64,000 bases of DNA from Plecoglossus altivelis (taxonomy: Eukaryota; Chordata; Actinopteri; Osmeriformes; Plecoglossidae): the NCBI GenBank assembly GCA_036571765.1, contig BROE01000019.1, positions 5,172,824-5,236,823 of the forward strand, in the 5' to 3' direction. Both the position numbers and the translations under genes were made by a program. Shown piece after piece: positions 8,582 to 19,644 of this stretch; the stretch's first letter is position 1, and every line of letters starts with the position of its first letter. Below the pieces are notes generated by a model. The model did no database searches, was not told where the DNA came from, and saw nothing but the letters and a program-made list of their open reading frames with translations.

Positions 8582-10687
8582 ATGGCACCGAAGGTGAAGA
8601 AGGAAGGTCCGTAAACCAGTACATATATTTTACGATAGATGTATTAAATCATGCACAAAATGTGCGTTTTCAATACACATTTGTATTATTGTGTATCAGT
8701 GATGAATAATTGTTTAAAATCATTGGTCTGTGTACCTTCAATCGTACTCAGAAGAAGCCCCGGTCTTGATGTTAAAATGCATCATGTCAGACCGTTAGCA
8801 AGCCAAGCTAGCCTAGCCAGTTTGTCATCAAATTATCGTTCGCTGTTCATATTATTTCTGATCAGCTAACTAATTGTTTCATAGACAGTAACATCAAGTT
8901 TATAATTTTGCCATAAACTTCCGTCGTATGTAATTATGTTGCTAGATGTGGTCTTACACGTTGCCCAGGTTAGCGTGCGAGGCCCTCATTCAGAATCCAC
9001 ACGTGAATGCATGTGAAGTTTGCTAATATGGTTGAATGGATGTTTCAACTCTTAATGACTTATAGTGTGGTGGTAACTACTTAGATGGTTGAACCTGTTA
9101 GGAAGCCATGTGTAGGGCAATGCGACTTTTTGATGGGTAAGTTTTAACGCTGGTTAATTCGTTTGGATACTATTTGTTGATGGCTATGAGCTAGCCTGGA
9201 TGCTCGGAACGTATCAGCACCAGCGCGATAGTGACGATGGTCGAATAAAGCAGTTTCTCTTAGTACAGTTTGCCTTTGCAGTTCTTAAGGTGCACGTGAT
9301 GATTATTACAGCGATCAAAGCATGAAAATATCATGAAATGACCCATTGCGCTGATGCACCCTAGGTACTTTGAATACTGACTAGACTGTTTTGGGTTTGG
9401 GGTACGTCATCTAACCCATTGTATTTGCTCATGCAGCGGTCCCTGCCAAGACTGAGGCCAAGTCTAAGGCCCTGAAGGCCAAAAAGGCCGTGCTAAAGGG
9501 CGTCCACAGCCAGAGGAAGAAGAAGATGAGGACATCGCCCACCTTCCGCCGCCCCAAGACCCTGCGCCTCCGCAGGCAGCCCAAGTACCCCCGCAAGAGT
9601 GCACCTCGCAGGAACAAGTGAGTGACACACATGCACTTAACTAGAGGGGAAACGTGTTTATGGTCATGCAGATGGTTAGCTGTGTGCTTTGGTCTTACTC
9701 GACTTGGTGCAAATGATGGTAACAGCGATCAAAGTATGAAATGCCGTGATTCCAATTTTATATACTACTGATGCACTTAAGTCTGAATGGTTAGTTATTT
9801 GAGTCAAGGCACAACTTTGGGGCTGTGGTCTGACGCACAGTTGTTCTCTCCCCCATCAGGCTGGACCACTATGCCATCATCAAGTTCCCCCTGACGACGG
9901 AGTCTGCCATGAAGAAGATCGAGGACAACAACACACTGGTGTTCATCGTCGACGTCAAGGCCAACAAGCACCAGATCAAACACGCCGTCAAGAAGCTGTA
10001 CGACATCGATGTCGCCAAAGTTAACACGCTCATCAGGTACAACTTTCAAGGGCCGTGGATTTCTTTCATGGCAACCATTCACCTTGTAATTGGCATACTG
10101 TGTTAATGTACAGGATTACATTTTTGATTGATTTGTGAATGGGTTGGGGCTCCATGCTACCATGTGTGTTAGACCAGTGTTGTAGGCGATTGTAAAGCAA
10201 TGTTTACTGTCCTTGCAGTATCTGGGCTCCTTTAGAAGTCCAGCTCAAACTTCCCTGTGTGGATGATGTTAACATTGACATGTCTGATATGTGATGATGT
10301 CAAAGGAACCACTGACCCATGGGAAATGCATCACTTCAACCCAAAGAGAATGAAAAGGTGATGGGAACTGTTTGTTAACGTGTCCTCCCCTCTCCAGGCC
10401 TGATGGTGAGAAGAAGGCGTACGTTCGTCTGGCCCCAGATTACGATGCGTTGGATGTTGCCAACAAGGTGAGACCAAACAGCTCTAAACTGATTCACATT
10501 TGAATTAAGTACTTCACCTTCCCTGATTATCATCCTCTGCGCAAATGATAGAAATACATGAACTGTCTGAATGTTTGTGATGCATTCAAAGGAACCACTG
10601 ATGCCAGCCTCTAGGCAAACTATGCTGTTATCATTCAACTGCTCAGGACTAACAACCACTCTCTCTTCATAGATTGGCATCATCTAA
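8582..10687 (+). CDS. rpl23a: rpl23a, 60S ribosomal protein L23a (uL23)
   Basis: Component of the large ribosomal subunit near the peptide exit tunnel and a docking point for exit-site factors. Exons are 8582-8606, 9437-9617, 9860-10036, 10398-10467 and 10673-10687, encoding 155 aa (human has 156). The N-terminus is MAPKVKKEAVPAKTEAKSKA, followed by a Lys/Arg-rich nuclear-import region (KKKMRTSPTFRRPKTLRLRR). The globular uL23 fold starts at KLDHYAIIKFPLTTESAMKK and ends LDVANKIGII. Every residue checked fits the highly conserved family. The first coding exon is 25 nt and the last only 15 nt. A TOP tract precedes the ATG. The gene hosts one box C/D snoRNA per intron, as in other vertebrates. 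Confidence 0.97.
9289..9360 (+). ncRNA. snord4: Box C/D snoRNA, SNORD4-like (18S U121 guide), rpl23a intron 1
   Basis: A terminal stem GGTGCA/TGCACC brackets box C GTGATGA (9295-9301) and box D CTGA (9351-9354). The guide AGCGATCAAAG stands before box D' ATGA. It pairs with 18S rRNA CUUUGGUCGCU with one U-G wobble, and the fifth base upstream of D' falls on 18S U121 (vertebrate numbering). Box D lies about 82 nt before the 3' splice site, the usual spacing for intronic snoRNAs. Confidence 0.85.
9707..9776 (+). ncRNA. snord4: Box C/D snoRNA, SNORD4-like (18S U121 guide), rpl23a intron 2
   Basis: The stem GTGCA/TGCAC encloses box C ATGATGG (one mismatch) and box D CTGA (9768-9771). The same guide AGCGATCAAAG precedes a D' box ATGA, so this is a second copy aimed at 18S U121. 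Box D is about 88 nt from the 3' splice site. Outside the guide and boxes it has diverged from the intron 1 copy. Confidence 0.85.
10251..10325 (+). ncRNA. snord42: Box C/D snoRNA, SNORD42-like (18S U116 guide), rpl23a intron 3
   Basis: The stem TTCCC/GGGAA brackets box C (ATGATGT, one mismatch), box D' CTGA, box C' GTGATGA and box D CTGA (10312-10315). The guide CAAAGGAACCA sits directly before box D and pairs with 18S UGGUUCCUUUG. The fifth base upstream of D falls on 18S U116. Box D is 82 nt from the 3' splice site. Confidence 0.85.
10539..10606 (+). ncRNA. snord42: Box C/D snoRNA, SNORD42-like (18S U116 guide), rpl23a intron 4
   Basis: A weaker box C (ATGATAG) and short terminal pairing are followed by D' CTGA, C' GTGATGC and D CTGA (10598-10601). 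The guide CAAAGGAACCA matches the intron 3 copy and predicts 18S U116. Box D is 71 nt from the 3' splice site. The imperfect box C and stem make this the least secure of the four. Confidence 0.75.
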
Positions 10688-10711
10688 ACTGCTGCTGGAG
10701 GTGTACAAAGG

Positions 10712-10717
10712 AATAAA
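10712..10717 (+). terminator. rpl23a polyadenylation signal AATAAA
   Basis: AATAAA lies 25 nt after the rpl23a stop codon, giving a very short 3'UTR typical of ribosomal-protein genes. Confidence 0.85.
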
Positions 10718-13437
10718 TGTTTGTAAAAACCTGAATGAATGTCTGGTCTTTTGTGTCGAACAATGTCTGTACTACAGAAATGATTCCTCCTTTTATAATG
10801 AATATAAACACTGGACAAAGTGGCTTGAAGGCAACATCAATTTCCAAGGGTTGCTTTTCTGAAAAAAGACAGGTCAATCGGTCATAACTAAACAACAGAA
10901 TGTAAATGAGCTTATTGTTCCTGGTATTCACTTCCCCCTTGAGGCACTTCTGAGACCTATCAATGACCTTTTCATGGGTGTATTGTTGGAAGACAAGTCT
11001 GCATGCCAACCGCCATTCATTCACCAACACCATGCTCATCATCACTAAGGTAACCAGGAGTCTGAAGGTGTGGCCTAGTCAGTCATAGTGTAAGATGATC
11101 TGGATGAAAGAGGATCTTTGGGGTAACAGGTTGAGCAGCTTGATCAGTGTGGGCAGGTTCTGGCCATTCTAGCCAGCTTGAGCTGCAGTCAAATGTGTAG
11201 AAAAATGCATGTCAGCCTACACAAACTAAGCTACCACCACACCTGCCACACGGTGGTGCCAAAACTACCGGAACGCCACAGCAGCTGCATGCAGGAAGCT
11301 GGGTACTGCTATAACACTCTGACTGCACCTTGGGGAACTGGTTTTTAATGTGCCCTGTAAATGTTAGATGATTGATGTTGAGGGTCCGATCTGTCATGTC
11401 TACTTGGTAAATGACTTGATCACACTGGATAAAGTTTTACACAACTTACTGCCTTTTTGCAAACAAAAGATTGGTAAGGCTTTTAAATGATGGTTGTGGT
11501 TATTTTTAGGTTCTCTACTGACTCAATTTGATGAATTTGTACAGAACTGTTGTGACCGTTGGCATTGTCATATTTCAATCTAGATTTTCCAGAACACTTT
11601 CACCTTCAGGCAGTAGGTGTCACACTTGTTGTGTAGAACACTTCTAATTTCTAGGCCAAGATAATTTTTTTCCCTCTGCAATACTTAATCCATTTCAAAA
11701 CATAAATTTGAATGACTTTAGATGTTTTAATATGCAATGCGTCATTGAGCTTACATAACTTTTCCTGCAGCTATATCTAGGTAAGCAAGCCTCACCTATC
11801 CTCGCAATAATCAGTCATGAATCAAATTGTTTTGACTCGACTGGCAGTGCTCGCCCTTAGCTAAACACAAAGGTACTCTCTGACTGGTCGTTTACAAACA
11901 ATAACATGCCATCGGGTATTTTTGCAACTGAGCAGGGGGCTGAGAACGGCTATGAAACAGAATGTTTGGTATCTCAAACATCCTGACTCTCAGAAACTGA
12001 ATAGCAACGCGAACAAAGATAATTGCAGCAAGCGTTAACAGGTCGTTTCATATCGTGATGTCATAAGTCATGATGATAGTGCATGAAGTATGCTGCAGTT
12101 GTTATTCAGCATCGGTTAGGAAAGCTTCAGGGTCTCACAACAGAATAATATCAATAGAAACCCGGCATCCCGTCCACACCCAGCCATTCATTTGCTTTGA
12201 GGTAAGTTGTTCCAGATGTCACAAACTTTTCCATCTGCTAGAGTTAGCTTGTCTTGGCTCTCTGGTAAGTTAAGCACAAATGGGGCCAAAAGGTCAAAGA
12301 TGCACTGTGTTGCCAAGCCGACTGTGACAAGGGACACATACGGCGGGCATAGGGTTTCAAGCCCCTCCAATCAAACCCCCATCAGCTGGACCAGGGAGTT
12401 CATCGGTACTCTCACCAGTTTTGTTCAGACGTTCTCGTTCCACATAGGCTTCAGAACACAGCACACAGGACACAACATACATTGACAGAGACCTCCCCAG
12501 ATCCAGGCTGTCTGCCTTGCCCAGCTCATGAGCCTGGGCGGATCGCTCCACCAGAGGGATTGGGTTACAGAGATGTCAGTCAGCACACACAAAATGAGTT
12601 CCCTGGGGAGAGAAGTGACAAAGTGGTGTTCACACTCCCTTTCAGACAATAGACATGGTGATTGTTGACTAGTGTGCTGGTAGATCCTTTCAGTCAACTT
12701 GCTGAGGCACTCCTTGGCAGATTGTGCGTTGGGTTGTGAAGACTTAAACCTCAGTGCAGAGAGTTTTATTTGTTCTGGATTTGATTAATAGATTTACCTT
12801 GGAAATCCGGTCCTGATAATGACTTACACACCCACTCCAGCTCTTCTGGCAGCGCGAGCTAAGCATGCATGGCACCTTGAATACGTGTGCGTGGCAGGGT
12901 ATTTGTTTATGTGGGTCATTTGAGAAACGGCCTTCTCACACAGGCATTCCTTACTGTTCAGCGTTTCTCTGAGTTATGACTTCACTAATATTGACTCAGA
13001 TCCTTCGTGAAGGGACAGGGCCTGAAACCAGATGCACATCACATACGAGGAAGTTTGTCACCAATCACATGGGTGAAATACTGGGTGAAAACAAGGCAGA
13101 CGCTGGCCCCTAACTAAAAACAACCACTGACCCCAGGTCAGAGGTGAACTCCCTGTAGAGGTCCTACAGATCTCACAACCAAGCCAATGACTGAGATTCC
13201 TAATGAAATATGCTCTTTTAGGATTGTGTTGGTTTATAGATTTTTTTTAAAGCAGTAGAGGTTAAAAAAAAAACATGATAGCCCAAAAGACCAGGTCCCA
13301 AGTGGAAAGTCAGACAGCCTATGTACATTTGTTTGCATGTGGAACATGGAGACCAACTGTTTACCACACAAGGACTGGAAAACACCCTCTATGTATTCCC
13401 AGAATTCCCACAGCAATAAAATATTGGAAGAGAAATA

Positions 13438-13485
13438 CACATACACATACACGCACAAACACACACACACACACACACACAAACA
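13438..13485. repeat. (CA)n microsatellite
   Basis: Interrupted CA/TACA dinucleotide array in the rpl23a-pdlim4 intergenic region. Confidence 0.9.
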
Positions 13486-14959
13486 ACTAGCTTACAAACG
13501 TATGCCTTTGATTTATGATTAAGAAATATCTCCCATTGACATTTTAAACATTAAACCCCCAAACGTTGCTGTTCCGAGTGACCTTAGGCCCGGGTCCACT
13601 CATTCAGCTTTAACATACCTTCACGCTATGGCTGTTCTCGAAAGAGAGCTTGACTAGTACCACTCAGGGAGTAGTAGAACATACACTTCCTCTGTCATGT
13701 GCTGAAGTCATCAAGAGAAGAGCAGAGGCATGGCAGCTCTTCAAAGAGCAGCTTAGAGAGGGAATCCAGACCCCCAGGTCCTCTGTGTGTTTCAGGCTAA
13801 ATCGTATTTGACCACTTAAGGCCAGAAAGCATGCTTCACCACACCGCAAACTGGTCGGAGAAGCAGATGCAGTTCCTGACAGAAAGATTCTTCTGCCCCA
13901 CTAAGGCCTTGAGGCATGCCACTCAAAGCAAACAAAATGGTTCAATGTAAATTGACAGGCAGTTTGAATTACAAAAAAGCCTGCAGCCCACAAATCAATA
14001 GAAAATAAACAGCTCTGAAGCTTGGGTTAGAATCTTCCGCTCCACTGGCTGCACAATAAGGAACATACCAAGACATTATGTCACTCAGTGGTGGGGCATA
14101 AAAAGCACCAGTGAAAATATGCTCAATGTAATGACTAACATTTGTACACCTATAATTCAATTTCCTCTGTAGGAGACATTTGATTTTTGTGTTATGTTGC
14201 AATATGACATTTCACTGTAGGTTAGGGCTGCACAGTGGCACAATAGTTTCCTTTGACTAAATGTGTTTGAAGCTCCGAATTCAAACCATATAAGGTTTTC
14301 GTTGATGTTCCTCACAAAGGGACAAGACTTTGGTCCACTGCTGGTCGAGCCTGTGGCACGACAAGAAGGCAACACGCAGATCGTCTGGAAATCATTATGC
14401 AAAGAAGGTAAGGCACACTCTTCGCAAATTCCCCCTAAAGCCCACAAACGTCCATCCGCTGCTCCAGGGTCGTAAATAAAGGTCACATCTACATTCCCTG
14501 GGTCCTAACTTGCTCCACCAGCCTGGCCTAAACAGAAGACTGAACAGGGATCAACTAAACTAGCAAGTGTCAGCAAACAAAGAAAACTGCAAACAAAGTC
14601 TTGAGGTTCTGGAAACCATCTCTGAAAAACTGACCTCCCACAACTGACAGTGTGGAGAAGAGATGGCTGGATGAAGAGGATACATTACCCAAACCACAAT
14701 AAACACCAATCAGTGTTTTCTGTTTCTACCCATTGCTGCTTTTGGTTGGAAGATGCAAGTTTAGATCAGTTAGATGACCTGGCACAGTTAACTCTGCTGA
14801 GGCTCAGATAGGCAGGTAAAGAGCTCAACAAACAGTGGACCTGGAAAATACAAACCAGTCATTTCCTGTAGGTGTGTACCTTTTGGCAGACCCTGTGTTT
14901 CTTTCTCACAAGTGCTGTTTGGCATTCCTAAGGAGGGCTAGACCATAGGCCAAGACATG

Positions 14960-15090
14960 GGGGGGGGGCTGTGTGTAATGTTTGTGTTGAAGCGTGTTGT
15001 GTATGTAAGTGGGTGTTTGTGCGTTGTATGTGTATGTGAATGGGTGTGTGTTTGTGTGTTGTGTGTGTGTATGTGTGTGTGTGTGAGAGA
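14960..15090. repeat. GT-rich simple repeat
   Basis: Degenerate (GT)n/(GTAT)n tract ending in GAGAGAGAGG. Confidence 0.8.
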
Positions 15091-18000
15091 GAGGTGGGTG
15101 GTGTGGTTCCTCGTCCTGGGAAGAAGCTTTGTTGACCATGACTGAAGCCTGACCTGGGTTATCAGAAACTGTTAGAAGAATGACAGGATAAACACAAAGA
15201 TTGATTTGTTTCAATATCGTCTTCTACTCCCAACAAACCACTTTGAGTGTCTTTAAGAATGCCTTGTGATTTCACAGATGGGTTGTAAAAAATTCTGGGA
15301 CTAAAAACCAACCTTGTTAACCATGGTTGGCTACAATCAAACTCCCTGTTTAAACAAGGCCCCTCACTGCTTTAATTGGTTCTTTCTTCAGCTTTTCTCC
15401 ACTTGTGTCCTCCTTCATCTGCAGTTCAAACAAGCAGCTGTGAGAGCCTGGAAATATTTTGCCAAAGGTTTTTGACCAACATTCAAGTGCCCTATGGTGT
15501 TCTACAGAGTAATGTTTTGTGCACAATGAAACCGATATCAGTGAGTTCTTTTTGTGGACTGTGTGTGTGGACAATTCTATTCTGTGTCTGCAAAGTGTAT
15601 ACACTAGTGGCCAGCTGAACTTCTTCCAGTCAGCTACTTCTGCTAATGCTGTACCCAAAGGGTAACCCAACTCCTGTGCGTGTGTGTGGATGTGTGTGCA
15701 TGTGTGGACATTGCCCTCGTCTCTTGTAGGTTAAAAACCTGTTACTCTAAAAACTCTGCTCTGTCCTGGCCTTCCTGTTAAGTCTACCATGTAATTGCTT
15801 GTCTCAAATTCAGGACCAGACTTGTCCCACACACACCCTGCTGACACTGTGTGAACGCACGTGTGTCAGTGTTTTGTGCGTGCGTGCGTGCGTGTGTGAG
15901 TAGGTGGGTGGGAATGTTTTAAGATGTTTGTTAAGATGTAGTTCATCTCTGACTACAGGGTTTCTGACAGTTGTGGTCAATATCCTGTCTCACATCTGCT
16001 ACTGAATGGCTGCAGACTGGACACAGTCCAATGACAGGAGCCATATGCCCCTTAAATATTGCTGCTTAATACTGCTGCTTAATACTACTACTTAACCATA
16101 CTTAATACAATTTTCTTTATGCTGTGTAACGTAGCCCAAAACATCAGCCTTGACTCCAACCGTCCTTAACTTTCTTTGGGGTGTCATTTTGAAGAAGCGC
16201 CTTGGAACGTCTGTCACTGACGGGAAGCTAAAACATTCTGCTCGGTAGCCCCGAATGAACTTGTTGGGAACTTATTGTTTCCAAACCCCACTGTATTCTT
16301 GATGAGTAATGATCCAGACTCATTATGTTTTTTCCTGAATCATATAGTGTGCTACTGGTATTGCGCAAATCACAACATGATGAATCGTTTTTCTCTCGGA
16401 ACCACTCATGGTATTGTTAATGTGCCTAATGGGATTGATCAGGCTTACTCTCACTAATCCGTCTGTCTACTCATTGCGGTAATTACAAGATGGGTGGTTA
16501 GGTCTGAGAAATGAAATACAGCATTCGAGTTATTTGCAAACCAAATGTGCACAATATGTCCCCCTCGATCTTCTCTTCAAAGTGTATGGACAAACTAGGA
16601 CCAAATGAAGTGCAGGAATGACCTCCTCTGCCTGTCTCTCTCTATTTCCTCTCATACACAGATGTCCATGTACATTAAATTGATTAGAGGGTTGAAACTG
16701 CCCGGACACATTGAGACCACCGTGGAGCTATTAGCTCGTTATCCGCCATCTGCTTCACAATCTGTTTGGATCGCACATTCAACGCGGCCGCCATCACCGT
16801 AGGCCTACGGACGTCCGTGATGGTGGCCCAAGGTAATGTGGGGAAACATAAGTAGCAGAAGTGAACAACTCAGCAGTCGGTGACCTGCGTCTGTGACTAC
16901 CTGTGGCAAATGGTGGTTGTCACTGATTTGATGACTCAAGTACAGGTGTAATGTAACCGACCAATTAGCACCCAAATGTTATTTACGTTTCACAGGATTC
17001 ACAGGATTTAGTTGTTTTTTTGGTTTGGTTTTTTTTACAGTAATTGACCGTGGGCTTAAGTTGTTCAAACCACTCTGCATGTATAGGCCTGGTCTACAGT
17101 AACACATTAGAGAACTCACTGTACAAGTCAAGTTCTACCAAGGTTTCTTTGGGATCAGTTTTGCATTTAACTGCTGTTGGGTAACCTTCAGTAAAAGTAC
17201 ACTGCTTATAGATGCATGTTACAGGGCATCATTCCTCTCTCCAACTCCAACAGGGAACTTTGGGTCTGGCTCGCTGGAAGCATCCACTAGTGTTTAAGGA
17301 CACAGTGGGAGTTAATGAGAGGGCTTGGTGTCAATAAAAGTTCAAATGAGTGACCCTGGGGAGTTTGAATTGCTGGAGCCAGAGAGAGGTTATCAGAACT
17401 TCAAATGAACCATTTAGTTAGCAAAAACACCATGCATTACTCATTCTGAGTGACCTTGTGCGTGTGTGTGTTTTTTGTGCTGTTGGGAGAGAGATAAAGA
17501 TAGCCAACTGGTGATGCTGTCTACGTATAGGGGTCCCATGCCACTTGTGTTTGCACTCATGTCACATGTTCAGGTCTGTCACACAAACTTAACTGCAACA
17601 CAATGATGCCTGGTACTCTCCTTTGATGAGTGTACTGTAATATTGAAGTGTCAAGCTTCAAGACTGATCAACACCACTTCATCTTTGCATGCTACTTTAG
17701 CAAAGCGCAACATTAACTATTCAAAGGGGACACCTGGTGTGCGCATGGGTGGGTAAACCCTGGAGTTGTTTAATTACGCTTCTGCAGACGGAGAGCAAAC
17801 AAACTGACTCCAGTTTCTGAGAAAGGTGGTATGCCCGTAACTAATACGATTGCTCCTATAGTTCCTACTGGCTTGAAACGTGTGACGTGTTTATTAGTGT
17901 TCTGACACTCACTTTGTGACACTCACTTTCCTATACCATACTTTCACCTTGCTTTGATCTGTGTTCCTGCTGATGAATGCATCTGGGAGAACAGATTCAT

Positions 18001-19644
18001 AAAAGAAGGTTGACACGATACAGTTTGAGCCCTGCGGTACTCCCCCAAGTTCATCTGCTTCTAATATTCCACTTAGCATTATTCTAACCACATGACTTAC
18101 ACGGTATCATTTCCATAAATGTATTTATTTCCCCACAGGGGCCTTTAAGCCCTGGGGCCTGTAATGCCACCATTGTTGTCCACCATGTGTCATACCGTCA
18201 CACTAACACGTTTTACACCAGGGACATAAATCTGCCTCAATCTGCAAGCCACCAAGCCTAGAGTAATTTTGTCATGAATTTAAAACGTTACCAATTGGAC
18301 ATCTGCCGGCAATTTATAAAAAATGGTAGTGATTCCAATGCCAAGGAATACAGCCAGATTTCACAACACAAAAGGAGTTCTAAAGGAAATTGAAACTATT
18401 ATTCACAAAGTAATGAATATGCATTTTTGGTGAGGACAGAATCTGTCTGTTTGTGCAATGTCTGCCTAACCTCAGAAGACGTCATTCTCCAGACACTGTG
18501 GGCGTGACGGCTCACAAGTCGCAACACGGATGAAGCACCTTGTGCTTGACTCTTTCATCGACACGGCGACCTACACTGTGACCTGTAGGTTTAGACTCAG
18601 TCGAGTGAACCAGGGTTAGTATTCTGGTGATTTACGTGTGGACTGAATCACACGGAGGGCTGAACAACACTGGTCTGAACTTCTGTATCACACCAACATG
18701 TGCGTACCCCCTCTCTCACCGACCTTCCGTCCAGTATGTCCTCAATTTAGGCAGGACTCATGGCTTTAAGATGTTCTTTTTTAAAGCCGATTCCCAAACT
18801 CCACAAACATCTTGACTGCCTTGTCCCAGCCCACTGATGATCAAGCACGACAGGAAAAGACAGAGACGAGACCTATTGAGATTCCACACTTTTCACTGAG
18901 TCAATGACGAGCGGCTCTGGGTTTCCTCTTGAGTCACCTTGACTCAGGGGGCTCCCAGCCTAGACTGTGTAAATGAATGTGTCATCACAGTGTGAAAGTG
19001 TTTCACAAGACTGCTCCACACCAAGTCTTGGTGCAGCGTCAATGAGACCATTGACATTAAACTCATCCTCAGTTAGTCCGAGTATAATTGCCTACTGAAA
19101 CGATCTGGGAAGGTTTAGTTCGCGCACAATTTTTTCAATTTCAGGCAATCAATTGGAATAATCCCACATTGCACACACTGCAACACTTAGAGGGAACTGA
19201 CAGATATTCTACGTTGAAAATTTACAATGTTATGTTGCTCACTTGCACAAAGTGAATCACCTGTTGGCTACAACCAACCTCAAAAACGGAAGGATTTGCC
19301 CACCTTTTAATAACATAGACGTCTCTTTGTTTAACATAAAGCGCACATTTTAGACTGCTTGTTGTCTTCCTAAACTCACAAAAGAGGGGACTGTTTCCAT
19401 GGTGCCTTGTCCCGTTTAACCCTCCCATTCAACACTGAGCGAATGAGGCGGTCCAAGCAGTCGGCTTCAGCACAACTCCCCATCACGTCAGAGTCGGCTT
19501 CATTATTTAAGTTTGAATCAAGTGGGGAGGAAAGTTTTAGCGACTGGGACTGTGTTGCCTAGCAGCTACTAGGCAGTGGAACCTGGTTAATTTCCACCGA
19601 TTTTCGCGAAGTATTTGAACGGATATTCTTTCTCTATATCAACG

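Larger units (their letters stand above)
10735..19644. other. Intergenic region between rpl23a and pdlim4
   Basis: I find no conserved protein, tRNA or rRNA on either strand. ORFs are short and unsupported. It holds a (CA)n array at 13438-13485, a GT-rich stretch at 14960-15090 and a (GTGC)n run near 15871-15895. The last few hundred bases should contain the pdlim4 promoter and 5'UTR. A TATTTAAG near 19504 is the only TATA-like string there, and I do not rely on it. Confidence 0.7.
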
